From: an uncultured Collinsella sp.
Lineage (GTDB): Bacteria > Actinomycetota > Coriobacteriia > Coriobacteriales > Coriobacteriaceae
Direction: 5' to 3'
DNA length: 19,770 nt
Assembly: GCA_934658705.1 (NCBI GenBank)
Contig: CAKUHP010000024.1
Location: forward strand, 1 to 19,770
Shown in pieces: positions 1 to 6,452 of this stretch (position 1 is its first letter; every line of letters starts with the position of its first letter). The notes beneath the pieces were generated by a model, which was not told the DNA's origin, did no database searches, and worked only from the letters and a program-made list of their open reading frames with translations. Both the position numbers and the translations under genes were made by a program.

Positions 1-2
1 AT

Positions 3-56
3 CTGATGGTGTCGACGCCAATGGTATACGGATGCGCCATCGGCGTCTTCAATTAA
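3..56 (+). CDS. C-terminal tail of an unidentified upstream gene (partial)
   Basis: The frame starting at base 3 is open from the window edge and ends at TAA 54-56, giving LMVSTPMVYGCAIGVFN at the C-terminus. Of the 17 sense codons, 13 end in G or C, as in the confirmed genes of this window, whereas the DNA after base 56 loses that bias. The hydrophobic composition would fit the end of a membrane protein, but the piece is too short to assign a family. A longer frame (2-253) overlaps it, but its translation is low-complexity and Arg/Cys-rich and does not look like a protein. Confidence is low because only 17 residues are visible. Confidence 0.35.
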   Translation: MMVSTPMVYGCAIGVFN

Positions 57-147
57 GAAGATATCAGTGCGGAGTGTGCCTAAAAGTAAGCCTATGGCGG
101 GCCCTGCGATGTCCGGTCTTCTGGGGATTACGGGCTGAGAGAAGAAT

Positions 148-166
148 GGCGCGCTTCGCGCGTTTT
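148..166 (+). terminator. Possible weak terminator after the left-edge gene
   Basis: CGCGC (150-154), a three-base loop TTC and GCGCG (158-162) form a short GC hairpin. Two flanking G-T pairs can extend it, and a TTTT run at 163-166 follows. It lies about 90 bases after the stop at 56, so it could end that transcript. The stem is short and the call tentative. Confidence 0.3.
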
Positions 167-611
167 GGATGGGCTTCGTGCTGCGGAATGCGCTCAGAGG
201 GAAACCCATCGGGGCCCTTCGCCCTCGGTCTTCTGCGGATTGCCACTGGGTGAGGGTGGTGCTTGGGGCGACGTGCAAAAAACGGAGTTTTCAGCAGCTA
301 AAGATCGATGTATAGGGCCATAAGTGACCTTTGCAGCTTTTGTTGGTGCCTCTGCGTGCCAATTGAGGGCTGGCGATGTTCGAATATGGATGGTTTCTTG
401 CCGCATGTTGTCTAAATGGGACAAGCCATGAGGACTTTCTGCCTGTCGATGGACTTCTGTCCCCATAATCTTGCCCCGCGATGCTGAATTCTCTCAAAAA
501 TGCACGCTCCGGAGGGCACCACCCTGTTACGACTCGGAACCTATGTGTCATTCTATGCAATTTATAGGCGCATTTATGCAAGATAGCTTGCGTGCGCATG
601 CCATTAGGGTT
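167..611. other. Gene-free stretch, no supported feature
   Basis: Open frames here (for example minus 291-599 and minus 194-466) have no recognisable domain, no ribosome binding site and no codon bias like the neighbours. The DNA is also more AT-rich from about 280 to 600 than the coding regions. I looked for tRNA arms, a T-box and known riboswitch cores and found none that holds up. Degenerate direct repeats occur at 113-130 and 226-241 (both contain GGTCTTCTG followed by GGATT). A 14-mer at 181-194 recurs at 2987-3000. The stretch may be decayed intergenic repeat DNA. Confidence 0.5.
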
Positions 612-646
612 GACGGCTGCCTCGGCACTGCGTGAGCCGTCCTTTT
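612..646 (+). terminator. Stem-loop with T-run, first of a tandem pair
   Basis: GACGGCT (612-618) pairs perfectly with AGCCGTC (635-641) across a 16-base loop, followed by CTTTTC. It looks like a moderate rho-independent terminator. It is followed 23 bases later by a stronger one, and no gene is recognisable directly upstream on the plus strand. Confidence 0.5.
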
Positions 647-663
647 CATAGTGCCCTTGGCAG

Positions 664-697
664 ACGGCCGCGGCCTTTTTGGGACGCGGCCGTTTTT
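664..697 (+). terminator. Strong rho-independent terminator
   Basis: ACGGCCGCG (664-672) pairs perfectly with CGCGGCCGT (685-693), and a run of five T ends at 697. It insulates larA, which starts about 120 bases downstream, from any transcript coming from the left. The transcript it terminates is not identifiable because no gene lies in the preceding 550 bases. Confidence 0.75.
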
Positions 698-703
698 GTA
701 CCG

Positions 704-727
704 CTTAAATGTGAACGTTCTGTTAAG
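704..727. promoter_or_regulatory. Candidate operator upstream of larA
   Basis: A perfect 8-bp palindrome GAACGTTC (713-720) is flanked by CTTAA (704-708) and TTAAG (723-727), so the dyad is almost symmetrical over 24 bp. It sits between the terminator at 664-697 and the putative larA promoter, where a repressor or activator site would be expected. The GAAC/GTTC halves also occur in the dyad before larB (5489-5520), which would suit one shared regulator such as the TetR protein at 3180-3719. That link is inference. Confidence 0.35.
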
Positions 728-741
728 GGGTCGGTGGGTGG

Positions 742-770
742 TTGGTTGTTATCGGTGAGCGGCGTATCCT
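742..770 (+). promoter_or_regulatory. Putative larA promoter
   Basis: TTGGTT (742-747) and TATCCT (765-770) are separated by 17 bases, a reasonable sigma-70-type pair. Transcription would start near 777, giving a leader of about 43 bases to the TTG at 820 but only about 19 to the ATG at 796. The hexamers match consensus only partly. Confidence 0.35.
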
Positions 771-819
771 TCCTACGGTTTATCTAGTGTGTTAGATGAA
801 AGGAAGAGGGCGCTCGTCG

Positions 820-2097
820 TTGTTTGAATGTGAATTGCCGTTTGACCACAAGACGCTGCATCTGGAGCTCGAGGACAAGAACTTCGCAGGTGTGATGGAG
901 GGTCATCAAAACGAGTTTGAGACTACGAAAACGCAGCAAGAGCTGGTAGAAGAGTCGCTTGCGAATCCTTATGGCTCGCCTTCGCTCGAGGAGCTCTGCG
1001 CTGGCAAGAAGGATATCGTCATCATCAGTTCCGACCATACGCGTCCGGTTCCTTCGCGTGTAACGATGCCTATTCTGCTGCATCACATTCATGCCGCTGC
1101 ACCCGAGGCTCGCGTTCGTATTCTGGTTGCGACCGGCATGCATCGTCCCTCGACGCACGAGGAGCTCGTCAACAAGTATGGCGAGGAGATTGTTGCCAAC
1201 GAGGAGATCGTCATGCATGTCGCGACCGATGACAGCATGATGAAGAAGATCGGCACTCTGCCTTCTGGCGGCGAGTGCATCATCAACAAGATCGCTGCCG
1301 ATTGCGACCTGTTGCTTGCCGAGGGCTTTATCGAGCCGCACTTCTTTGCCGGCTTCTCTGGCAGCCGTAAATCCGTGCTGCCCGGTATCGCCAGCTATAA
1401 GACCATCATGTACAACCACAACGGTCAGTTTGTGAACGATTCCCATTCGCGTGCCGGCAACCTGTGCCACAACCACGTGAGCGAGGACATGTTTGCCGCC
1501 GCCGAGATGGCTCACCTTGCCTTTGTGCTCAATGTGGTGCTTAACGGCAAGCACGAGGTCATCGGCTCCTTTGCCGGCGACATTCACAAGGCACATGAGG
1601 CTGGCTGCGAGTTCGTAAAGAGCCTTGCCGGCGTTGAACCCGTCGAGTGCGAGATCGCCATCACCACCAACGGCGGCTACCCGCTCGATCAGAACATCTA
1701 TCAGGCCGTGAAGGGCATGTGTGCAGCCGAGGCCACGCTTCCCGAGGGTGGCGTGATCATCGACGTCGCCGGTTGCGCCGACGGCCACGGCGGCGAGGGC
1801 TTCTACCACAACATCGCCGACAACGATCCGGCGGAGTTTGAGCGTGCCTGCATCGACCGTCCTAAGGACGAGACCCTGCCCGACCAGTGGACGAGCCAGA
1901 TCTTCGCCCGCATCCTGGCACATCACCCGGTGATCATGGTTACCGATCTGTGCGACCATCAGATGCTCAAGGATATGCACATGACGCCGGTCAACACTAT
2001 TGAGGAGGCGCTCAAGCTCGCCTTTGAGATGAAGGGTGCCGACGCTAAGGTCGCCGTCATCCCCGACGGCCTGGGTGTTGTCGTCGCGCAGCACTAG
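820..2097 (+). CDS. larA: Lactate racemase, nickel-pincer enzyme LarA
   Basis: LarA interconverts L- and D-lactate in the cytoplasm using the nickel-pincer nucleotide (NPN) cofactor. The protein matches the Lactobacillus plantarum enzyme closely as I recall it, including SSDHTRPVP, HRPSTHEELVNKYGE and FFAGFSGSRKSVLPGIASYKT. I chose the TTG at 820. It has an SD-like AGGAAGAGGG at 801-810 and gives a 425-residue protein. From this start the key residues fall at His108, His174 (catalytic), Lys184 (cofactor attachment) and His200 (Ni ligand), the same numbers as in L. plantarum. An in-frame ATG at 796 would add eight residues (MKGRGRSS) and has no ribosome binding site. A lactate-channel gene follows 49 bases downstream, and larB/larC lie nearby on the other strand. 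Related LarA-family enzymes can racemise other 2-hydroxy acids, but this close match favours lactate. Confidence 0.93.
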   Translation: MFECELPFDHKTLHLELEDKNFAGVMEGHQNEFETTKTQQELVEESLANPYGSPSLEELCAGKKDIVIISSDHTRPVPSRVTMPILLHHIHAAAPEARVRILVATGMHRPSTHEELVNKYGEEIVANEEIVMHVATDDSMMKKIGTLPSGGECIINKIAADCDLLLAEGFIEPHFFAGFSGSRKSVLPGIASYKTIMYNHNGQFVNDSHSRAGNLCHNHVSEDMFAAAEMAHLAFVLNVVLNGKHEVIGSFAGDIHKAHEAGCEFVKSLAGVEPVECEIAITTNGGYPLDQNIYQAVKGMCAAEATLPEGGVIIDVAGCADGHGGEGFYHNIADNDPAEFERACIDRPKDETLPDQWTSQIFARILAHHPVIMVTDLCDHQMLKDMHMTPVNTIEEALKLAFEMKGADAKVAVIPDGLGVVVAQH

Positions 2098-2146
2098 TGC
2101 GCGGCTCAAACGATTCGTTTATAACCGACAAGAAAGATAAGGTTTT

Positions 2147-2878
2147 ATGCTTACCAAACTTCTGTGCGAATTCGGCGCAACGGCCCTCATGATCGTCTTT
2201 GGCGTGGGCGTGCACTGCGATACCGTGCTCAAGGGCACCAAGTATCAGGGCTCTGGCCACATGTTTGCCATCACCACCTGGTCTTTTGGCATTTCGGTCT
2301 GCCTGTTTGTCTTTGGCGGCGCCGTGTGCATGAACCCGGCCATGGTGCTTGCCCAGTGCATCGTCGGTCTGGTGCCGTGGGGCAACTGCATCCCCTTCAT
2401 GCTCGCCGATATGCTTGGCGGCTTTGTGGGCGCTTGCATCGCTTGGTTGATGTATGCCGATGAGTTCAAGGCTTCCGAGGGCGTTGTCGACCCCATTGCT
2501 CAGCGCAATATCTTCTCGACCAACCCCACCACCGAGGGCACCAACTATGCCCGCAACTTCTTCTGCGAGGCTATCTGCACCTTTGTGTTTATCAGCGCCA
2601 TCCTTGCTGCCGCTAGCCGCGCTGGCGAGGACGTCCTGATGCTCGCCATCTGCGTTGGCCTGATCGTCTGGGCCGTTGGTATGGGCATGGGCGGCATTAC
2701 CGGCTTCGCCATGAACCAGGCTCGTGACCTTGGTCCGCGCCTTGCCTATCAGGTGCTGCCGATTAAGAACAAGGCCGATAACAACTGGAAGTACGGCCTG
2801 CTTGTTCCTGGCATTGCTCCGTTTGTCGGTGCCATCGTGGCTGCGCTGTTTGTGCATGGTTTCTTGGGCATGTTCTAG
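2147..2878 (+). CDS. larD: LarD-like lactate/glycerol channel (MIP/aquaglyceroporin family)
   Basis: This 243-residue, very hydrophobic protein has about six membrane segments and the MIP fold. The opening FGATALMIVFGVGVHC, the ITTWSFGI stretch, the first pore motif MNPAMVLAQ (NPA at residues 63-65) and a C-terminal GFAMNQARDLGPR resemble the lactic-acid channel LarD and GlpF-type channels. The second pore motif reads NQA (190-192) rather than NPA. It should sit in the cytoplasmic membrane and pass uncharged lactic acid or glycerol. It starts 49 bases after larA with a weak AAGAAAGATAAGG ahead of the ATG, so the two are probably one operon, and that context favours lactate. A bidirectional terminator follows at 2941-2983. 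Glycerol transport alone is the main alternative. Confidence 0.85.
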   Translation: MLTKLLCEFGATALMIVFGVGVHCDTVLKGTKYQGSGHMFAITTWSFGISVCLFVFGGAVCMNPAMVLAQCIVGLVPWGNCIPFMLADMLGGFVGACIAWLMYADEFKASEGVVDPIAQRNIFSTNPTTEGTNYARNFFCEAICTFVFISAILAAASRAGEDVLMLAICVGLIVWAVGMGMGGITGFAMNQARDLGPRLAYQVLPIKNKADNNWKYGLLVPGIAPFVGAIVAALFVHGFLGMF

Positions 2879-2900
2879 TCTGAGGCTACATAGTTGTCCG

Positions 2901-3023
2901 CTGGCCGCATGGGGTAACTTCCCAGCGCGTCCTCGGACATGAAAGAACCCCCGCTGCGCACTTCGTGCGGCGGGGGTTCTTTCGTCCTGCGGAATGCGCT
3001 GGGAAGTTACCCCATGCGGCCAG
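2901..3023. repeat. Nested palindrome, 28-bp perfect arms around a terminator
   Basis: Bases 2901-2928 are the exact reverse complement of 2996-3023, and one more pair (2900/3024) extends the stem. Inside lies a second hairpin at 2941-2983. Short unpaired segments (2929-2940 and 2984-2995) share GTCCT and CGGA. It lies between the convergent larD and tetR genes. A 14-mer from its right arm also occurs at 181-194, so it may be a genome-wide intergenic repeat family. Single-stranded, the whole unit could form one long hairpin. Confidence 0.85.
2941..2985. terminator. Bidirectional terminator between larD and tetR
   Basis: GAAAGAACCCCCGC (2941-2954) pairs with GCGGGGGTTCTTTC (2970-2983). An inner CGCAC/GTGCG stem with loop TTC continues it. 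A-rich and T-rich ends flank the GC stem on both sides, so it can work on both strands and suits the convergent arrangement. Confidence 0.75.
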
Positions 3024-3179
3024 CTGCGGGGTCTTTGTTGCTCTCGAGTAGGCAACCCAACATATATATCTGAATTTGGATGTGGTGGGCGCTTTGCTGG
3101 TTGGGGCTTTGGGGTGTGTGTCTCACTTTGGGATGCATGGCGCCTTGGGATGGGCCGTGCTTTGGGATGAGGAGGTTAC
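3024..3179. other. Intergenic stretch without recognisable features
   Basis: Between the palindrome and the 3' end of tetR I see no gene, stem-loop or promoter. The plus strand is G/T-rich with several GGGATG-like words (for example around 3130-3170). No function is suggested. Confidence 0.4.
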
Positions 3180-3719
3180 TTAGTTGAAGAGGGGCTTGAT
3201 GGCTGATAGGTAGTCTTTGGCTACGTCTTCTTTTGGGGCTTCGAAGTTGTGCCATGCCCACCATTGGACTGTTCCTACGAAGCTTGAGGCTATGTGGTGT
3301 AGTAGGAAACTTCGATCCATGGTGGCGGCGGGGCCTGTGGGGTTGGCGGGGACGGTTTCGGCTGCTCGGGCCATGATGGTCTTACGGAGGCTGTCGGCGA
3401 AGACGCGTGAGCCGGCGCCGGCTACCAGGGCTCGTACGCCTTGGCGACGCTCCCAGAGGTTGTTGAGGATATGCTCGACCTGTACGAGCGGGTCGTCGAG
3501 TGGCGTGCCATCGTCGTCGAGGGCGTGGGTGCAGATATCGCTTACGAGCTCGGCGAGTAGGTCGTCTTTGCTCTTAAAGAGGCCGTAGAACGTCGCGCGG
3601 CCTACGTTGGCACGCGCGATGATGTCGCCGACGGTGATCTTTCCGTAGTCCTCCTCGCGAAGGAGCTCGGAAAACGCCGTGACAATAGCTGCGCGGCTTT
3701 TGGTTTTGCGGGCATCCAT
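3180..3719 (-). CDS. TetR/AcrR-family transcriptional regulator
   Basis: From the ATG at 3719 the protein has 179 residues. Its N-terminus is a typical TetR DNA-binding domain: KTKSRAAIVTAFSELL helix, then KITVGDIIARANVGRATFYGLFKSKDDLL with the helix-turn-helix. The ligand-binding C-terminal part is not assignable. I chose the start MDARK because it lies two bases after the larC stop (3722-3724). An ATG at 3749 would add ten Arg-rich residues and overlap larC by 28 bases. The gene is third in a minus-strand run larB-larC-tetR, so it probably controls lactate racemisation genes. Candidate operators are the dyads at 5489-5520 and 704-727. In L. plantarum the lar genes are instead controlled by the Crp-Fnr-type regulator LarR, so the regulator type differs here. 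The effector is unknown. Confidence 0.85.
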   Translation of the reverse strand: MDARKTKSRAAIVTAFSELLREEDYGKITVGDIIARANVGRATFYGLFKSKDDLLAELVSDICTHALDDDGTPLDDPLVQVEHILNNLWERRQGVRALVAGAGSRVFADSLRKTIMARAAETVPANPTGPAATMDRSFLLHHIASSFVGTVQWWAWHNFEAPKEDVAKDYLSAIKPLFN

Positions 3720-3721
3720 TC

Positions 3722-4651
3722 TTACGCGTCCGCGTGGACGAGCAGACAACGGAGCGTGCCAGAGCAGCCCTCATAGGGGCGCTTGCCTGCGCCGTAGCCA
3801 ACGGCTTCGATGCGATAACGGGCCGGAAGATGCTCGGACGTGCGCAGTGCGGCGACGACGGCGGCGCCTGTGGGCGTCACGAGCTCGCCGGCGACCGGTG
3901 CGGGCGTGAGAGCGATGTTGCCCGCCTGGCACAGGTTGACGACGGCGGGAACCGGAATAGGCATAAGACCATGGGCGCAGCGGATGGTGCCGTGGCCCTC
4001 GGAGAGCGACTCGACCACAATATTCTCAATGCCAAGGTCATCGAGGCAGATGGCGACCGAGCAGACGTCGACGATGGAATCGACGGCGCCCACCTCGTGG
4101 AACATGACGGTCTCTGGCGTTTTGCCGTGCGCCTTGGCCTCGGCGGCGGCGAGCGCAGTAAAGATAGCGAGCGCGCGACGCTTGGCGCCATCGCTCAGCT
4201 GCGAGCCGTCGATGATCTCGGTGACGTCGGCCAGGGAGCGGTGATGATGGACGTGGTGGTGGCCGTCGTGGTCGTGGCCGTGCTCATGCATGTGCTCGTG
4301 GCAGTGAGCATGCTCATGCTCGTGATGATGCTCGTGCTCGCCATGGTCGTGATGGTGGTGATGAGCGTGCTCGTGCATGTGTTCGGCAGTAGCTTCATTG
4401 CCATAGAGCCAAGTCATGTCGTGGTCGTGATTCTCAAGTTCGCTGGCGAGCTGAACATCGAAGTCACAGGCGTCGATGCCGTGCTTGTTTACGCGCGTCA
4501 CGGCAACCTCAAAGCCGTCGACCGGAAGCGTGGCGAGCTGCTTACGCAGGTGCTCCTCGCTGGCACCCAGATCGAGTAGCGCCGCGACGGTCATGTCGCC
4601 GCTGATGCCCGAGGTGCCGTCGATGACAAGCGTGTGCTGATGGTTGGACAT
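3722..4651 (-). CDS. larC: Nickel-insertion protein LarC, N-terminal (LarC1) part only
   Basis: LarC is the CTP-dependent cyclometallase that inserts nickel into the NPN precursor. This 309-residue protein starts with the family hallmark DGTSGISGDMTVAALLDLGA and carries HEVGAVDSIVDVCS, GLMPIPVPAV and ELVTPTGAA. A very His-rich segment at residues 91-137 (28 of 47 residues are His) probably binds or stores nickel. The protein stops at VGYGAGKRPYEGCSGTLRC plus eight residues, about where LarC1 ends in L. plantarum. There a ribosomal frameshift adds LarC2, the CTP-binding half. No LarC2-like sequence follows in any frame, because tetR begins directly. The start has AAGGAG overlapping the larB stop codon, ten bases ahead. 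Either LarC2 is encoded elsewhere or this copy is truncated. Confidence 0.9.
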   Translation of the reverse strand: MSNHQHTLVIDGTSGISGDMTVAALLDLGASEEHLRKQLATLPVDGFEVAVTRVNKHGIDACDFDVQLASELENHDHDMTWLYGNEATAEHMHEHAHHHHHDHGEHEHHHEHEHAHCHEHMHEHGHDHDGHHHVHHHRSLADVTEIIDGSQLSDGAKRRALAIFTALAAAEAKAHGKTPETVMFHEVGAVDSIVDVCSVAICLDDLGIENIVVESLSEGHGTIRCAHGLMPIPVPAVVNLCQAGNIALTPAPVAGELVTPTGAAVVAALRTSEHLPARYRIEAVGYGAGKRPYEGCSGTLRCLLVHADA

Positions 4652-4661
4652 GGAATGCTCC

Positions 4662-5444
4662 TTAGCGGGCGCGGGGCGTGCCGGCGCTCAGATGATTGAT
4701 AAGACTTGCCTGGTAGGCGGCGCCAAAGCCGTTGTCGATGTTGACGACCGAGACACCGCTCGCGCAGGAATTGAGCATGGCGAGCAGTGCGGCCACGCCG
4801 CCAAAGCTCGCGCCGTAGCCCACGCTCGTGGGGACGGCGATGACCGGGCAGCTCACCAGGCCGCCGATGACGCTTGCCAGGGCACCCTCCATGCCGGCGA
4901 TGGCGATGACCACCTGTGCCTGGGCAAGTTCCTCGGCATGAGCGAGCAGGCGGTGCAGGCCGGCGACGCCCACGTCGTAAAGGCGATCGACCTCGTTGCC
5001 ATAGAATTCGGCCGTCAGTGCGGCCTCTTCGGCGACGGGCAGGTCGCTCGTGCCGGCGCAAGCGACGACGATGCGTCCGTTGCCGGTGGGGGAGGGCATG
5101 CCACCCACGAGGGCGAGCTGGGCGTCCGGGACATATCCCAGGTCGATGTTATCGGCAAGAAGCTCCGCGGTGCGTGCTGCCTTATCGGCATCGAGTCGCG
5201 TGACCAGGACGTGCGCCTGGCCTGCGTCGCGCAGCGCTTCGATAATGGCGGCAATCTGCTCGGCGGTTTTACCGGCGCCGTAGACAACCTCGCCAGCTCC
5301 CTGACGCACCCCGCGCGAAAGATCGAGCTGTGCAAAGCCCAGATCGGCGGTCGGCGCCGTTTGGATGCGCGTGAGGGCATCGGCCGGTGCAACGCTTCCG
5401 TCTGCCACGTTACTTAGCAATTGCTCAAGATCGCGTTTGTCCAT
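4662..5444 (-). CDS. larB: NPN cofactor biosynthesis protein LarB (NaAD carboxylase/hydrolase)
   Basis: LarB carboxylates nicotinic acid adenine dinucleotide and releases AMP, the first step of nickel-pincer cofactor synthesis. The 260-residue length fits the family. The visible pattern is RGVRQGAGEVVYGAGKT (residues 44-60), then a PurE-like C-terminal half with CAGTSDLPVAEEA (129-141), MEGALASVIGGLVSCPVIAV (185-204), PTSVGYGASFGG and NIDNGFGAAY. The ATG at 5444 is preceded by AAGGGA at suitable spacing. The stop codon is part of the Shine-Dalgarno of larC, so the two are translationally close and surely one operon. A dyad at 5489-5520 lies just upstream and may be the operator. The LarE sulfur transferase needed next in the pathway is not in this window. 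Confidence 0.92.
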   Translation of the reverse strand: MDKRDLEQLLSNVADGSVAPADALTRIQTAPTADLGFAQLDLSRGVRQGAGEVVYGAGKTAEQIAAIIEALRDAGQAHVLVTRLDADKAARTAELLADNIDLGYVPDAQLALVGGMPSPTGNGRIVVACAGTSDLPVAEEAALTAEFYGNEVDRLYDVGVAGLHRLLAHAEELAQAQVVIAIAGMEGALASVIGGLVSCPVIAVPTSVGYGASFGGVAALLAMLNSCASGVSVVNIDNGFGAAYQASLINHLSAGTPRAR

Positions 5445-5488
5445 ATAAGTTCCCTTCGACGCTTAAAAGTTTAGCATGCGAAAGGTTC

Positions 5489-5520
5489 TTTCCGAACATT
5501 AGAGCAAAATTGTTCGGAAA
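5489..5520. promoter_or_regulatory. Dyad operator candidate upstream of larB
   Basis: TTTCCGAAC (5489-5497) and GTTCGGAAA (5512-5520) are perfect 9-bp inverted arms around a 14-base AT-rich spacer. ATTAGA (5498-5503) and TCTAAT (5521-5526) form a second, overlapping inverted pair. No T-run follows on either strand and the stem is not GC-rich, so an operator is more likely than a serB terminator. The adjacent regulator encoded at 3180-3719 is the natural candidate to bind it. Confidence 0.5.
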
Positions 5521-5560
5521 TCTAATATGTCAGATTTGATGGAGTTGTGAGGCTAACTCG

Positions 5561-6196
5561 CTAGTCGCGCAGGATGATATCCATCGCGAGCATCAGGTTG
5601 CGCTCATCGATGGCAAATGGGGCGGCCTCGCGCGTCTTGGGCTTGGCACAAAACGCGATGCCGGTGCCCGCGGCCTGGATCATGGGGATGTCGTTTGCCC
5701 CGTCGCCGATCGCGACGGTGTGAGCCATATCGACACCGCACCCAACTGCCCAATCCAGCAGCTGGATGAGCTTGGACTCCTTGGTCACAATGTCGGCCGC
5801 CAGCTTGCCGGTGAGCTTGCCGTCCACGATCTCCAAGCGGTTGGCCAGACAAAAGTCAATGCCCGCGGCGGCTACGATTTTGTCGGCGACCTCGTGGAAA
5901 CCGCCGCTCACCACGCCGACCTTCCAGCCCTTGCTGTGCGCCGAGCGCACAAGCTCCAACGCGCCGGGGGTAAACGTCACGCGCTCAAAGGTGCGCTCGA
6001 ACACGCTCTCGTCCAGGCCGGCAAGCAGCCCCACGCGCTCCTCGAGCGCCTGCTTAAAGTCCAGCTCGCCGCGCATGGCGCGCTCGGTGATCTGCGCCAC
6101 CTGCTCGCCCACGCCGGCTTCCTCGCCCAACAGGTCGATAACCTCCTGGTTGATGAGGGTGGAGTCGATATCCATAACAATGAGGCGTGCAGTCAT
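5561..6196 (-). CDS. serB: Phosphoserine phosphatase SerB
   Basis: This HAD-superfamily enzyme removes phosphate from phosphoserine, the last step of serine synthesis, in the cytoplasm. From the ATG at 6196 it has 211 residues. The nucleophile motif DIDST has Asp9 and Asp11. VVSGGF (residues 95-100), Lys142 and GDGANDIPM (164-172) complete the four HAD motifs. GGAAAGG stands just ahead of this ATG. The longer frame from 6241 would add 15 residues with no family match, so I rejected it. The compact form lacks the N-terminal ACT domain seen in some SerB proteins. It lies 116 bases upstream of larB on the same strand, with the larB dyad between, so co-transcription is possible but not required. 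Confidence 0.9.
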   Translation of the reverse strand: MTARLIVMDIDSTLINQEVIDLLGEEAGVGEQVAQITERAMRGELDFKQALEERVGLLAGLDESVFERTFERVTFTPGALELVRSAHSKGWKVGVVSGGFHEVADKIVAAAGIDFCLANRLEIVDGKLTGKLAADIVTKESKLIQLLDWAVGCGVDMAHTVAIGDGANDIPMIQAAGTGIAFCAKPKTREAAPFAIDERNLMLAMDIILRD

Positions 6197-6340
6197 GACG
6201 GGCCTTTCCAAGTGCTGTTTTATTGGGGCATATTGTCGCACGTGACGCGTACGGGCGGGTGCCGCAGCGCGCCAATTGTTTCGTCTCCGTCAAGTCTTTG
6301 GGCAGGAACCACTTTTTCGCGGTACATCGGCACAGGTGCG

Positions 6341-6425
6341 ATAAGATAGAACGCCATGTCTGGCTGCGCGGTTTACGCAGGCTGGGCAAATCTGTACGAC
6401 GCCGCCCGGAACGACACGGGGCGGC
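6341..6425 (+). promoter_or_regulatory. Putative aspS promoter element and structured leader
   Basis: A TAAGAT hexamer (6342-6347) could be the -10 box, with only a poor -35 upstream. The leader to the start at 6453 can form TGCG/CGCA near 6365-6379 and a stronger hairpin, GCCGCCC (6401-6407) with GGGCGGC (6419-6425). The hairpin ends 11 bases before the AAAGGAGG ribosome binding site. I see no T-box core sequence, so any control by this leader is speculative. Confidence 0.3.
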
Positions 6426-6452
6426 ACAGATCCATAAAGGAGGATCACTGGT

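Noticed and set aside
373..390. GTTCGAAT resembling a tRNA T-loop
   Set aside because: The flanking bases do not pair and no anticodon or acceptor arm can be built around it.
505..531. T-box-like AGGGTGGTGCC on the minus strand
   Set aside because: The core differs from AGGGTGGNACC. There is no specifier stem, and no minus-strand gene lies downstream.
784..2109. Minus-strand open frame of 441 codons opposite larA
   Set aside because: It is a mirror of the larA coding sequence, with low-complexity Val/Ala/Leu/His content.
3717..3749. Programmed frameshift joining larC to a LarC2 domain
   Set aside because: The overlapping frame encodes a TetR protein and the third frame is low-complexity. 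Neither has LarC2 features, so a shift would only fuse LarC to TetR.
3734..4579. Plus-strand frame of 281 codons opposite larC
   Set aside because: Its Val/Met-rich stretch is just the complement of the larC His codons and has no function of its own.
5489..5520. serB terminator
   Set aside because: The stem is AT-containing with a 14-base loop and no following T-run on the minus strand. An operator fits better.
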